NCBI GenBank assembly: GCA_037039685.1
Contig: JAWNGF010000002.1
Coordinates: 3,410,001 to 3,474,000, forward strand
DNA from: Ceratobasidium sp. AG-K
Lineage: Eukaryota; Basidiomycota; Agaricomycetes; Cantharellales; Ceratobasidiaceae
Direction of reading: 5' to 3'
Length of the DNA: 64,000 bases
Under the pieces are notes generated by a model, which worked only from the letters and a program-made list of their open reading frames with translations, did not search any database and was not told the DNA's origin. The position numbers and the translations under genes are program-made. Each line of letters starts with the position of its first letter. Position 1 is the first letter of the stretch. Below are positions 45,713 to 59,500 of the stretch, in pieces.

Positions 45713-48482
45713 CTAATAGGGCCCAGCAATGGCCAGGGTGGCATCCTGCAGCCATTGTGGGATAACCCCGGCCAGTGCATTCAACAAGGCTTCTTCGGGG
45801 GAGGCATCGAATCCAGGCCCTGAGCCCCCGATGCGAGGAGGACCTAGTGGGTATGCAGGTTAGCTTATGTCGGTGTATGTACGTGCAAATACTTACTTGG
45901 CGTATTGCGTGACGAACGGGACAAACCTCGCGGCCCGGCCCCAGCGGCAGTATACTCCGGCACGCGAGCTGCGACGCTCTCCAGGAACTGGGCTAACACG
46001 CGTGGGTGATGGTTTTCGGCCAGGAGAGCAACGGTGGGCGAGCGATACGTATCTACCAGGCGTTTGACAAGGCTGGCCATCAGCTCGCGCTGTGATTGGT
46101 CGAACCTTCCATGGAACTGAGGCTGGAGAAGCTAGACGCCCAAAATGTTAGCCTTGGCGTTCCAGGAGTACTGAGAGCTCACCTTGAGAAGGAAGGCGGC
46201 AGAAAATGCAGCATACTCGAACCATCCGTCGGGCGAGTATTTAAACGAGGGAAGCGTGGCAAGCTGGTTGAGTACCACCTGAACAGAGGCAGATGCCGCT
46301 TTCACACACTACAAACGTCTCAGTTCGAGGGGCAGTGGTTTAAATGAATCAAGCGTACTAAGAGGGTATAATGTTCGACTGCTTGGCCTTGACGAAGGGT
46401 GCTGCTAAATCCAAACGAATATACTGCCATGCGCGCATATTCAATCGTTCTAGGGGGAATGGGTTATTCACAAGGTGGCAGATCAATGTCCAGGGTACCC
46501 ACTGGATCAGTGTTGCGCTTCGAAGCATTCCGCTGGGCTTGTCCCGGTCTCCAGCACGCTGCATCACATGATAAATCTCGTCCTCGAGCGCCTGGATGTC
46601 GGACGAGAAATCGCGAGTCACATTCATGCAATCGGGAGCCTGAAAAAATCGCATTAGGACGTACCCAGTTTCGTCGACCATTCCACTCACCAACTTTGCA
46701 AGGTGCATAAATTCATTGACAAGCTTGAAGATCCTTCGTTCATAGTCCATGCGGAGACCCTCGAGGTCCCTCGGAAGACTTCGCAGGTCTGGAAACTGCA
46801 TTTGGTACCGGAGATCAAGCAGGGTTGAGGCCCTGCCATTCTTGATCGAAATCCAGCCGTCAGCCAAGAGACAAGCGCGCCAGGTCCGTGTGTGGTTAGC
46901 TAGCTCAATTGCTTCATCATGGGTTGATGATGCGAGGCGAGGAGCACGGTAGAGATCACACTCAATAGCCATCCGGATAGCCATCCTTCATTAGCGTCAG
47001 ATGCGTTCTTTGGGTTTAATAGAGGCTTCGCTCACCCAACAAAGAGCGAAGTGCGGTCATCCGTGACCCGCTGGACAGGCGGGGGATAGCTGCCTATCAG
47101 CAAGAGTGCTTGCACTGTATCGGCAGATTTAATTCCATCTGTAAGAGCAGCGGTAGCTGAGAGCTTGGCTTGATGCAAGAGGTGTTGGTGTAGTTCAGGG
47201 CGAGCTGAATAGTCGCGAGAAGCAATCGCTAACACTGAAACGGGCGCATATAGTCCACGATACGACTAATTTAACGATTACCACTTACCAACCGTAAATA
47301 AAGGGGGCATCGCTTCAGTAGGGTGCGTGGGCTGTGGATAGAGCGGTCGAGCAAGTTTAGTCCATGCTGCCAACCGACTGTTAGTTCTGATACCGGAAAC
47401 GGTCAGCATAATGTGCATACATTCCAGTACTGCATAAAGCTATTTTAATGTTAGCAATCAGGTAGTCAAATGATTGAACCATCTTTACCGTTCAAAAAGC
47501 TCGTTGGCCTCCCTTGGAGAGATGATCTTGTTAAGCAGGATATCTGGGACTCGCCCACGCTCGTTGATCATGCCTCGAAGGATAAGGTTTGAGGAAGGGC
47601 CTACAAGGAGTTCGATCGTCAGCATTTTCGGCGAGTATTAATAAATTATTTACAAACCCTCTTGCCAATATTCTGCGTCCTGGGGACCCGACCGCACCGC
47701 ATATACCGCTCGCGCGTTATCAGTCGGGACGTGAGTTGGGGGGACATTGGCGAGTTGGCTCAAAACCTCCTCGGTCTCCCAAAATGGTCGCCTGGACGGT
47801 GAAAGCCGGGCGTACTGCTCCAAGACTTGGTCTATCTCTTGGTTGAACTCTGCAAGGTCCGCAATGACCGACTCTTCCGAACTGAACCAAGGTGTTCAAA
47901 AATAGACTTCCGCTGGATGGATTAGTACTTACAATCGTGCCTCCCGCGGGCGGTGTGGCGCCCTTTCACGAGGTACGCATGTCCTTCTAGACCAGCGGCA
48001 GCGGCGACACGGTCCATCTGGCTCATCCCAGACACACCTACGTTTGTGTTCATAGCAGTATGTACATGCGCTGGTCCTTTGGTGAGTATCCCGACGGGCT
48101 GAGATGTAATCAGGACTTACTGGGACACTGAGCCGCTGGAAGTAGTACTATAATTGGGAGAAGATGCCGAGGTCGAGCCCCCAGAGGCGTATCCTATGGT
48201 CATGGCAGCGCCTTGAGTTAGTTTGTCTGCAACTATACATGCAGCTGGAAACTTGTACCTCCCGATGCCGCTCGCTGGTTGTATTGTGCTCCGTATTCCA
48301 TGAGATCAATGTTTGCTGTGAGTTGGGGGACGGTTCCTTAGCAGACAGGACTTTATAGGTATCCTCCGAGCATAGGATGCGCGGTTTTGAATACTGTTGC
48401 AATATGAGCGACTAATACGAACATCCATTGCCATACCCGCGATCGTGAACTCAGGTACCGCCGTGTGTATCGGAATAGTCAT
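45713..48482 (-). CDS. Fungal-specific transcription-factor-domain protein
   Basis: Regulator-type protein with the fungal transcription-factor middle homology region, split over a dozen or more short exons. ATG at 48482 (MTIPIHTAVPEFTIAG). Supported segments: NIDLMEYGAQYNQRAASG, SQMDRVAAAAGLEGHAYLVKG, ILRGMINERGRVPDILLNKI, CLAIASRDYSARPELHQHLL, TVQALLLIGSYPPPVQRVTD, GMAIRMAIECDLYRAPRL, RTWRACLLADGWISIKNGR, and a C-terminal helical part ending LAGVIPQWLQDATLAIAGPY at 45713. The ALLLIGSY and MAIRMAIECDLYRAP blocks are characteristic. No Zn2Cys6 cluster was found in the exons I could place, so it either lacks the DNA-binding domain or has an exon I missed. Exon borders in the 5' third are uncertain. 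Confidence 0.75.
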
Positions 48483-49851
48483 TTCACCGTCGCAGCTGGC
48501 CTAATGATTTGGGGGTGAGCAGTGAGCTGAAAGAGTTGGCCAGACAGGAATCTGTCACGTGCATCCCTGAGGGACCGGTGTTTGTCCGGCGCTTTTGCAA
48601 ACAATGCTGTGCGTGGCGCTGCGGCTTTGCGACTTCTTCAAACGATGCACTCACAGCAGCTTACACCAGCGCAGAATTTCTCGAGGAGCATACCTTCCCG
48701 CACGGTTACTTGCTATTTTCATCGGTTTCATCGGTGCTGCGACCCGTGACTCACGCTCAACCGCGTCCGCCTTTTCGTCCCAGCCGATCAGAGCTATGCT
48801 ACTATTTGGTGTGCTCGTTAATCCATGCCGTACTGTGCTGCGTCATAATTGGGTTTGAGCCAATGACATTGGTGCTGGTGACTCGGGTTAATTAATTTTA
48901 CCCTGCCGATCACACCATCTTAGGTACGAAATTGATAAACTTTTTGTGCCAAGCGTTTCACGCTAATACACTGAATGTCTGACCCCATAGTTTGCCAATA
49001 ACATCTGTACAATTCCACTTATCTATTCCCACTATCACGTCGCATGGCCAGACCGACCCGCTTATGTCTTTGTTCACGCGCTGGCAGATCAACGTGTTCC
49101 CTACCCGTCTCTCTGAAGCAGACATCGGTACTGCGGGGAAGGCTTCCCCCTCTCGTTTTGTAGAACCGATATCCTTTGGGCGCTCCTGCACTCTCGGCTT
49201 CGCAATATTGGCAATTTGTTCAATATTGCGGACCATCGCTCATGGTCGCGGTAATGCTTGATGCGGCTTCAACTTGCTGACGAGTGATGCGAGTTGGTGA
49301 AATCGGGACCATGTTCGGGTAGCTGCCTGTTATTTCGGCGCCGGTTTCATCTCTTACCTACCTAACCTCCTATTTCTTGCAGCTATGTGGCGCCCAAGCC
49401 GATAGCCTTGGTGTATTACTTTCAAGCGATGCGAGAATGACCAATGCGCACTGTATTACGAGGAGCGATGAATCAACTGAACTTCAACTGCAAACTAAAC
49501 AAATTTGCCACCAAGGTTACTTTAGCAAAAGCGTGAACAGAACAATAGCTTGGGGATGGTCTCGGGCTTGCGGGGATATGCGTCGTGGCTGTACGAAGCT
49601 TCGAAAGCTTCCTTTGCGTCTTTGATCGAGTTGATCCCAAGCCCCTACCCTCGTCCGTAAACAAACCCCCGATTCCATTAGTTTCATCCTACAGCGAGCG
49701 CTCCGGTCTGAATTTCGTCCAGCCTGCATTCGTGTGAGAGAGAAACATAATTATTGATTGAAGGATGTAAACCCATTACAACAGGAAGAAAGGGAAAGCA
49801 CAGCGTTTGTTCAAAGCGAAGGGAAACCACTATCCGGAGAGGTAGGCAGCT
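48483..49851. other. Intergenic
   Basis: 1.37 kb with no convincing gene. A plus frame at 48509-48895 and overlapping frames at 48958-49261 are open without family features. The right part is the 3' flank of the multicopper oxidase. Confidence 0.4.
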
Positions 49852-52390
49852 TTATTGCTTGTTCTGCTCGAGGTAGTACTTCGGGACGTAACCGGGGACA
49901 AGTTTTTCGGGCCCTTCGAGCATCACGATCACCATGCCAGTCGCCAAGTGAGCGTCGATATGGCAGTGGAGAATGATTGGGCCGGGGTCGACGGCACGGA
50001 AGCGGACGGCAGCCCAAGCTTGGCCAGTCAGGGCGACGGGCTAGAATAGGTGTAGAATTTAGCTAGCGAAAAAGGAGAAGATAATGCGTACTCACAGTGA
50101 CGAAGTCATCGCGGAGGGGTGGGTTCTTCATGTTAATTCCCTTGTAGCCAGCCTTGACAGCATCGTCGATGGAAGCGTACGGGAAAGCGCCAGACCCGGA
50201 GCCGAGGAACCATGCCTTCATACCATGCTTGTGCATGGGGTGAGGCGGGTTAATGGCGGGATCTCCAGCGGTAACAGTGAAAATTATATCAACCAGCGAC
50301 CCAATAGGATACTGGAAATAGACATTGGGGTCGAGCGACGAGATCTGATCGGGCTGGAAGAGGAGAGGCTTAAAGCTGTCTGAGGGACCAACCCACTTCT
50401 GGCCTGTAAGAACACCATGTGAGCATATCACTCCCAAGGGTTTGGGGGCCACCTACTGTTGAGAACCCATTCAAACTCGCTGTTGCGGCCAACATCCAGC
50501 TTGAGGGTAACGTTAGCTGCCCCTTGGGAGGAGGATTGGCGGGGAACGGTGATAAGTTGGCTTGGACGAGATCAGTGCCACCGTTGATGATGTTACCGGC
50601 GTAGTCAATCCACTGTATTCACATATTTAGCACCCAGTTCGAATCATTGGAAAGCTTGAACCTACAGGCTTCTTGGCTGCTGGAAGAGTGTATATCGATT
50701 TCTTGACGGAGTCGTACGAGAGGACCGCAAACCCGCTAATGAGCTGTGGGAGTACAACGGCAGCGGTACGAATAACGTAATCGCCAATGGGTTGGTCAAG
50801 CTTGACGAAGAATTGGTAACGCTCGCCGATGGGGATCAGGATGGAGGTCGCAACTTGGATCTTGGTGTAGTGACCATCGGCGGCATCTATGTGCGCAGTC
50901 ATGAGTCGAAGAAAAAACCAAGTCTCCTAGCGCGAGCAACTTACAGAAGTACATTTTGTGCGAGTCGATGGACACACGAAGATCCCAAAGAGCGCCACTG
51001 TTCTATTGACCCAAGGTAAGGTCACTGGCACAGGATATCACCGAATTCGCCACTTACCAGTAAGTTGAAAGACACCCATCCAGATGATTTCTTGACCGGG
51101 AAGATCTCATAGCTAGTATTTGTGTTTGAACAATTGTACCATATCTCAGGCGCGACAATGTCGGGCTGATACAAGAAAATTGTTAACAGCTTTCGTTGGA
51201 TATAATAGTCTGGACGTAACTGACCTGGGATTCGGGATAAGGGTACATTATCTTGCTGCTGGGGAGCATCTGTAGAATGTCATTAGTGTGTCGCTAGGTT
51301 CCCGGTCATTAGTGGTCACGTACGCATCTGTAAAGGGTTCGTTAGTACGTCAATTCAAGACTGAAAAGACAACCCATTTACCCTTTGTTAGTCAACGGTT
51401 TCTGCGCAGGCATGGCGATCGCGTTGAGCTCGGTTATGTTGGGGCAGAGCACAGGGCCCTTGCCATTGGCTAAAATAGGGGATTTAGTGGACTCTATGGT
51501 ATGTTTAGACTTTTTCTTACTCAAAAGGTTATCGATACAGAGCTGCTCGACGTCGGTACGCTCCCACTCTTCCATCCAGTGTTCCGAGGTGTAGTGCTTG
51601 TAGTCGTAACTGTATTGCGTATGGTCAGCTTGGGGACATCACTGTCAGGGGGCACATACACATTGAGATTGAATGGGTTCAATTCAGCATTCTTCAGTTG
51701 TTTAAGTACGGCAGAGTCATTCGAGATTTGGTCGAAGGGCTTGGGTTTATTGGGGTTTGGGCGAATATAAATACTTCCCTTGAGACCGTCGTCGAGTTGC
51801 ATTTTCTGTGAGTAACTGTTAGCTCATTGCAAACCAGAGTCCTTGAAAATTCATACGTAGTGAGAGTGGTACCCTAGAACTATATGTTAGCAATCACAGG
51901 ATTCAAAGATAGACCCACTTACATTGATAACCCGATTGACCGTTGTTCAGAGTAAAGTTGTAGATAAAATTCTGGCCAGGTTGAATTGGCCATTGGGTCA
52001 AGCCGGGAACACCGTCGGACCATGGGGTTCCAACCTGCTCAATGCTAGGAACCACACTATCAATAATAATGCAACGACTTGATATGCCCACATACCCGTG
52101 CCAGTGGATGGTAATTGATTCGTGTGCATTATTGAAGACGGTCACAGAGATGTCGTCGCCCTCGTCCCAGACAAAGTGAGGCCCTGGGGTTACGCCGTTG
52201 AGTAGGAAGGAGGGCCGAGTGATACCATCGGCATTGTTAGTGCCGTATGTGACCTATATGGAAACGTGGTCAGATAGCAGCCTAAATGCGACGTAAGCGA
52301 GCGTACTGTGAGAGTTTCTTTGCGTAGCGCAGCCTGTGCTAGGGGGAAAACGACCCCCGCAAGAAGGAGGGGAATGGCTCGAAGTTGCAT
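49852..52390 (-). CDS. Secreted multicopper oxidase (laccase-like)
   Basis: Extracellular copper oxidase reducing O2 to water while oxidising phenols or metal ions. ATG at 52390 opens a signal peptide (MQLRAIPLLLAGVVFPLAQA). Many exons, 45-60 nt introns. All four copper motifs are present: ESITIHWHGY (I), QWYHSHYKMQLDDGLKG (II, split by two introns), PPHPMHKHGMKAWFLGSG (III) and GPIILHCHIDAHLATGMVIVM (IV, with the type-1 Cys, two His and axial Met). The end is PKYYLEQNKQ at 49852. Motif II and III variants (HSHYKMQ, HPMHKHG) differ from classical basidiomycete laccases (HSHLSTQ, HPFHLHG), so substrate class is unsure. Looks functional. Confidence 0.85.
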
Positions 52391-55300
52391 TTCGATTATT
52401 CCAGAAGAGATAGTTGTTTGAGTGCTGCTTGAGGGGAACTGAAGCTGTTGGGTGATGCTGAAGCTCTTCCGCCCCGAGCTTGCTTTTATGGAGTATCACC
52501 GCTATGTGTGCAAACATCGCACTTAGTGTGCGAGAGCGTCGGTGAGTCAATAATGCAGTATAGAGGCGCTAGCTTAGCGACATCATACCAAGTATGGCTA
52601 CACCGCGCTCGTAGCTCTACTGTCTGTCTCGCGAGCCGCTCCCTCGGCGTCTCCTAAGATCGGGGCATGATTCTGTCCACATAGCGATCATGGATCAGAA
52701 CTGTAAACACCGGCATTTGTTCTACATGAGCGGTAGAGTGATGCAAGCTGAGATGACCCGGTGGACGTTTTGCATTTACACTTGTAACATCATATACATC
52801 GGGGGCGCCTAAGGACACGCCGACTTTTAGTCGGCCTCCAGTGGGGTATTGCAGATCAAACTCACCAAACACCCATCGTCTCATCGGGCAATCGAACAAT
52901 ATTCTTCATGTCTTATTCACGTTGTACAATCTGTCCCGTACTCCATGTTGAACGATACTGTAAAACCGGAACGCCGGCAATGAAAAAATAGAGCGGGAAA
53001 AGTCGTCGTTGCGTCATAACGGATGGATCAAGCGAAGCGCTGGGAACATCACTGCCGCTAAACACGAAACAAACAAACAGGCCCTGGCGCCTCTCGTGCA
53101 AAAGTGACAGCCCACCTCACTTCCTCGCCTTCTAATGTTGCTGATATTGTTAGTGGTCTCACTTTGATGCATGGAACCGGCCGTGCTATCCGTTTAGCCA
53201 GATTACCCCATTCGATTACAACCGTTTCCGCAGATGCGGAGTCAAGTGCTGAGTGTAGTTGCCATTCCCGAACAAATTCTCACACTAGTACCCTGCGGAG
53301 ACACTTGCAGAGTAATGCTCACGATAATATTCCTTGGAAACAAGAGCTTTTGCGGCCATTCCGGGGTACATTGCTCTTTGAATATTCTAAAAACTGGCCT
53401 AATGGCCGCGAGGTGCGTGGGGTACGTTTGTTCCCCGTCCGGTATAATGGATCTTTGTCAAGAAAATCCATGGAGCCGTATTTCAATAGTCTCATTGTCG
53501 ACCACATGGTACAAGTCACCGGTCCCCGCCAGCCAGCGGACTGCGATGAATTCCCAGCGAGGTATGTTCGACAATCATAACTTGTGCCTGGAAGGCTCCG
53601 AACACGATAGTCCGAAGCTCGCCAATCGACGACGAATTTACAAAGCGGCGTCGGGATCACAGATTTGAGCTACATTGAGAGTCACACAAGCGAGGTGAGT
53701 AGTCCTCTCGTTCCTTGCATTCGGTATGCCCCGCATTTCCCGGGCTGGAGCGGCCTTTGCCTAGCCAAATATTGATGAGGCGGTTTGACACTCGAGTTCA
53801 GAGCCACCCGACGACATCAGGGGACAAGACGCCTCCATGAAGCACATTATATGGTGCAACCATCCACACGGCGGTGCAGGTACTTGAATTTGTTGCATCG
53901 ATGGACGGATCATTTACGTATATGAGGATTGAGCGGTCTATCGCACCGCCACCGACACTTCACTTCCTCAGCTGACAGGGCCCTGACTCGCCGCCGGCTT
54001 CTTGGACAATTGCCCTGTTAGTACAATGCCGGTCAGGGCTCAGATCATGTATCCTCTCACATTCTGCCGACCGCAGTATCAGCCTGGGCCCCTTGGGGCA
54101 ACAGTGCCTGACCGTGGAGTTCCGGATATTCGATATTGTATTGCACTTTGAGGCCAATTATAATGTCTGCAACATGCGAGCGAACTCACTTGGATGATCT
54201 GAGCCGTTCTGCTGAAACTCACCTCTCATGTGACAGCATAGTTGCTTTCTGGCTGAGAGAATGCCTGGATAAACGCGACAATACAATATCGCGTGAAACA
54301 TGATGGTTTGGCAAGTACATGTCATTCTTTGAGCGTTAGAGAATCACAAAATGCGTAGCTTACTAACAAATCATACATAATAAGTTGGTACTAGCCAGGT
54401 ATTTGGAGCTAGGCCCGGAATGCTCGGACATTGGGTGGCGTGTCGTACTGTACGCCGAGCCCGTAGTGAGCTAACCGCTCATATGCAAGGCAATCCACAT
54501 ATGAATACCCGGAGTCATCCTAGGCAACTTGAAAAAGGAGTGACTAGCTTTGTACATGACATCACTTTTCCGGCCTCAACTGGTAAATGTCGTAAGTGTG
54601 GCGAGCATACTATCGATAACTGAAGATTTATCCCTGTATGCGTAGATGTACTATTTACTCTAGGAACTACTGAGAGCTTGCCTGCCCATGCTCAGTTGCA
54701 TTATGATCCCGGCGTAGAGTCATGCGCGATATATGCGCACAATACGCCAGTGAAGCATTACTCCATCGTATTCATCGTGCGGTGGCTTTGGAGCCAGGCT
54801 TGGCCGGTTACGCTCGGTTGCCAGAGTCAAATTTTGTTCAAGCGGCTCCCGAGCTCTACGCGCAAACGCGGATCGTCCGACTCGACTTCCGTCGTTCGCG
54901 AGTCAGTTATGATCAAAGCTATGAGGATTACGCTTCGGGTGCCCTATAAATCTGATAGGATTGGGTACTATTTTCCTGATTTCAGAGTGTGGGTTAATAA
55001 ATGCGCTACTAGTAATTCAAGGTGCTCCTTTAATCGCCCCCGAATCAAAAGCAAGAGCGCGAGCGCTTACCACCAGCCTGACCCGTGAGCCTTCCTTGTG
55101 TCTTGAAGCTTTGATTCTCTGCATAAAGTAAGCTCTCCTGTCCCAGCGACTCCGACTGCATCTGTTTACCTGGATCGTCGTTGATACGCCGTGCTGTTGC
55201 TCTGCATGCTTATATATCCTCTAGTACTGAACCCCGGGCTGCTCGCTGTAGGCAGGCGTAGCAACAAACCCACGACTATGTGTACACAGATATCAGGCCT

Positions 55301-56531
55301 TTGAAGCTCTATAATTATATCCTAATAGTGTTTGAGATTGATATTCTGTACTTCAAACCGGTTTTGAAGAAGCCAAATGACGAGGGATATGTCGCTTGGA
55401 TGTACTGAATGGTACGCGTAATTATAATATCTGTAGTCGGTGAGAACCCCTAGTGGTCAAAACAGATTTTTATAGTTCGAAACGGACAGAGCGCGGAGAT
55501 ACAGAGTATTTTTCCAGCTTTTTCGATAACTTTCTCAGACCACCAAATGCTGTCTGACGAACGGCGCTATCGCGCGCCCCAGCTTCCTCAAAGTCACAGC
55601 GAGACGTAAGCCCGACTGTGACAAGCCCGCCTCAGCGTTCGGTCAAGTATCGGCTTCTGCAGGAGATGACCGTTCCAGAAAGAGCCTCTCAAGAGTGTCA
55701 TAGACGATCCCATTCGGTGGCAAGGTGCCGTTGAGAAGATAACCGCGCATAGCCTTGCACGTGCAAGGACTTGTCATTGCAATAGAACAATGCTATATGT
55801 ATGCGTGTCAGATAGTCATTTTCACGAATTTCGATTTGACCTGCGCCGCTGCCATCCTGGATTACAAGTCGGTTCATTGGCAAAACCCCCAGGTTACCCG
55901 CGGATCCTAAGCGGATCCTGGACTGGCGCACATGGAGCTGCGATCAAATCTAGAGGTAACCTGCGGATTTTGCCAGTGAACCGCAGGTTTGCATTCTGTG
56001 GTGTGTGGTAGTACCTCTCGCCAGGAGACTCGCCAGTTCATACCTCATCTTCGACTAGAAACAGGAGGATTAGAACCTCAGCGTACCACAGTGTTGGCAT
56101 TATACAGCGAGCAAGATTTTCTCACGTTGATAGCCTTGCATGTGCCTGTGATCCCTTGATTGGAAGGTACGTGGTGCGAATTTATTATAAGCGCCCGCAG
56201 CCTCACCAAGCGCTTTCGGAGTGATCCGAGTCAATCAATTACCTAGATTGGGTGGCTATCGATGTTACTTCAAGAGCTAGAGTCCAAACTAGGCCTACTG
56301 ATGGGCGTCGTAGGAGACTACCTGTGTTTAGGGGCAATTGAATAAAGCGCCTGGGTCAACCTATACTTGCATATATTGGGGCTCTCGTGCAAAGTGGATA
56401 CACTCAAGTTTGAGACTAGCTACACCTGGCTGCATGGGGTCCTCGAATTCGTCGACAAAGAAAGAGGCCTCCCAGCAGGCTAAGGCACGGCCGTACGTTC
56501 TAGAACCCCTACTACTAGAGGCGGAACCCAG
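52391..56531. other. Long gene-poor region
   Basis: 4.1 kb without a supported gene. Open frames at 53104-53580 (+, alternative start), 53319-53660 (-) and 54678-55088 (+) have no recognisable motifs. It contains an imperfect inverted repeat at 55871-55982. Low coding signal and scattered stops suggest decayed repeats. Confidence 0.4.
55871..55982. repeat. 28-bp imperfect inverted repeat
   Basis: Arms 55871-55898 and 55955-55982 match at 25 of 28 bases in inverted orientation (GGTAACCTG...TTTTGCCA.TGAACC). The 56-nt loop contains a doubled GCGGATCCT. Hairpin or small TIR element. Confidence 0.7.
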
Positions 56532-59500
56532 ATGACTGACTGCCAATCACGCAGAAAGAGCCCCTCCATATCCGAGCATATTGAGTGGAGCGCTGAAGGG
56601 GATGTGGTGAATGAAGGTTTGTGTACTCGACTTTCGTAACCCCTTCGGCACCCTGAACGGGTGCTCACATAACAGGTTCGAGTATATCAGGGGGATCTGG
56701 TACAGAGCTAGCGAGCAGAACGAGGGAGGAAAATGCACTCGATCGCTTGCTGTGGAAGATCTGTGCGGATAATGCTGACGACGCAGATCAAGATGATGTT
56801 ATGGATATCAATGGATTTGTGTGTGGACTCATGGATATCGCAAGCGATGGATCGGAAACAAGGTTTGTGAAGGGCAACAGCCGAAAATACACCCCCGAAA
56901 ACGTTAATAGATCCGTTATAGCTAACGGTATGGATCTTTAGGTCTGGGAAGAATGAGTTTGACGAGCTGAGGAGACGTGGAGCGGCCTTATACCTTCAAT
57001 TTCAGCGTTCAGGCAACGTTGAGGAAATCAACGAAACGATCGATTGCTTGAAGAAAGCTGTGGACATCACTCCCGATTCCCACGCGACGAAGAGGCTAGC
57101 AGTACTTACCAACCTCGGGGCCGCATATCAATCGCGGTATAGGCGTCTCGGCGACCTTGTGGACCTAGACGAAGCGATCAAATGTAGCGCTCAAGCAGTT
57201 TCACTTACACCGGACAATGACCCAAGCAAACGAGGTGTCCTCAGTAACCTAGCAATCTCGTACCGAACTCGGTTTGAGTACCTCGGCGAACTAGCAGACC
57301 TCTACAAAGCAATTGAATGCGGAGCTCTGGCGGTATCGCTCACACCTGATGATCATGCAGATAAGCCAGGTTTCCTCAGCAACCTCGGAAACTCATATCA
57401 AACTCGATTTGAGCGACTCAGCGAGCTAAGTGACCTGAACAAGGCGATAGAATATGCAGCTCTGGCTGTTTCACTCATACCTGATGGGCATGCACTAAAG
57501 CCGAGCATGCTCAGCACCCTCGGAGCCTCATACAGTCTCAGGGCTCGGTATGAGCGTCTCAGCGGGGTGGTAGACTTGAATAAAGCAATAGAATGCGGGA
57601 ACCAGGCGGTCTCACTCACACCCGATGGTGACCCACACAAACCGGGCTGGCTTAACAACCTCGGAGCCTCGTACGAGGCCCGATTTGGACGCCTCGGCGA
57701 GATGGTAGACCTGAACGAAGCGATCCAATGCGGTGTTCAGGCGGTCTCGCTCATACCTGACGATCACCCAAGCAAGCCAAGCTTTCTAAATACCCTCGCA
57801 GTCATATACAAGACTCGGTTCAGCCGTCTTGGCGAGCTTGTAGACCTGAACAAGTCGATTAAATGCGGAGCTTGGGCAGTTTCGCTTACACCCAATAATC
57901 ATGCAGACACGCCATGTTTTCTCCACAGTCTCGGAGTCTCATACCGGGCTCGGTTTGAGAGCCTCGGCGAGCTGGTTGACCTGAACGAGGCAATCGAATG
58001 CGGAGCTCGGGCCGTCTCACTCGCACCTGATGGTCACGCAGACAAGCCTGGCCTTCTTAGCGCGCTTGGAGTCTCATACGAAACCCGATTCGACCGCTCT
58101 CTTGAGTTCTCTGACCTTGAATTTGCCATTGAATACGGTGCTCAGGCAGCCTCGCTCTCGCCTGATGATCATGCAGGCAAGCCGCTCTGCCTTGCCAACC
58201 TTGGGCGCTCATACCAAACTCGGTTTGAGCATCTTGGGGAACTGGAAGACTTGAACAAAGCAATTGAATATACAGCTCGTGCAGCCTTGCTCACACCTGA
58301 TGGTCACGCGGATAGGCCAGGAAGGCTCTGCAGTCTCGGAAACTCATACAACGCCCGATTCGACCGTGCTCTCGATTTTTGCGACCTTGAATCTGCCACA
58401 ACTTGCTACGAAAATGCGGCACGATCCTTGGTTGGGCCACCTTCTACTCGTTTTGGCGCATGCCTCAGGTGGGCTCAGTTATTGTCGCATCCTACTTCTG
58501 CATCTTCCCCCTGTCCCGCGTACATGCAAGCTATGGAACTGCTCCCACAGCTCATCTGGATCGGTACCACCCTTGACCGGCGCTATAGTCTCATCGCAGA
58601 GGTCGGCGACTTTACCACAGAGGCAGCAGCCTACGCTATTAGTGTCAACGACCACGATCTCGCTCTCGAGTGGCTCGAGGCGGGTCGCTCGATCGTCTGG
58701 GGTCAGATAGCACAGTTACGTACGCCATTTGACCAGCTTGCGGCCCACGACTCATGCCTTGCGACTCAGCTGAAGGATGTCGGCAAAAAGCTAGAGAATA
58801 TAGGCTCCCGGTCGTCCTCAGTGCTGTCCCCTGAAATTGATGACAAGGACTTGGATAGAGAAGCAAGCTACCATATCCAACTAGCACTCCAATGGGCCAC
58901 ACTTTTGACCAAGGCCCGCTCTGTTCCTGGGTTTGAGGACTTTTTACAGCCACTGAAATCGGCCAAGCTACGTGGTGCTGCCAGGTCCCACCCAGTTGCT
59001 ATCATCAACGTTCACGAGTCCCGCTGTGATGCTTTGATCATACGGCCTAACAGCAGTACCATCTCTCACGTTCCCTTGACAGAACTCTCCGGGACGAGTG
59101 CAACAGCAGCGCGTATGCATCTGATATCCCAGGCTCGGCAGCGCAAAATAGGCCGCCTGAATCAAGTTGGATCGCTCAAGGGATCACTAAATGACCTATG
59201 GTCCAGTGTGCTCAAGCCTGTACTCGACTTTCTGGGCTATACCGTGCGTCATTCTAAACCCTTTCTGTTTCATTAACGTGAAACGTGTCATAGCACAAAA
59301 TTTCAATCGATGAACTCCCGCGTCTCACCTGGTGCACAACCGGCTTGCTTTCGTTCCTCCCACTTCATGCTGCTGGATTATACGATGGGTCGCACCATAA
59401 TGCGCTTGATTTAGTCATATCGTCCTATACCCCAACCCTGAGCGTGTTATTAGCGCAACGCTCAGTCTCCCCCAGCACCAATTGGGGTATTCTTGCCGTC

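Noticed and set aside
46440..49110. Shared peptide-like string FTRWQINV in plus frames at about 46465 and 49070
   Set aside because: The first is antisense to a supported transcription-factor exon. The similarity is about 20 bases and probably accidental.
53104..53580. 158-codon plus ORF in the gene desert
   Set aside because: Opens with GTG and has no motif; an opposite-strand frame of similar length overlaps it, as expected by chance.
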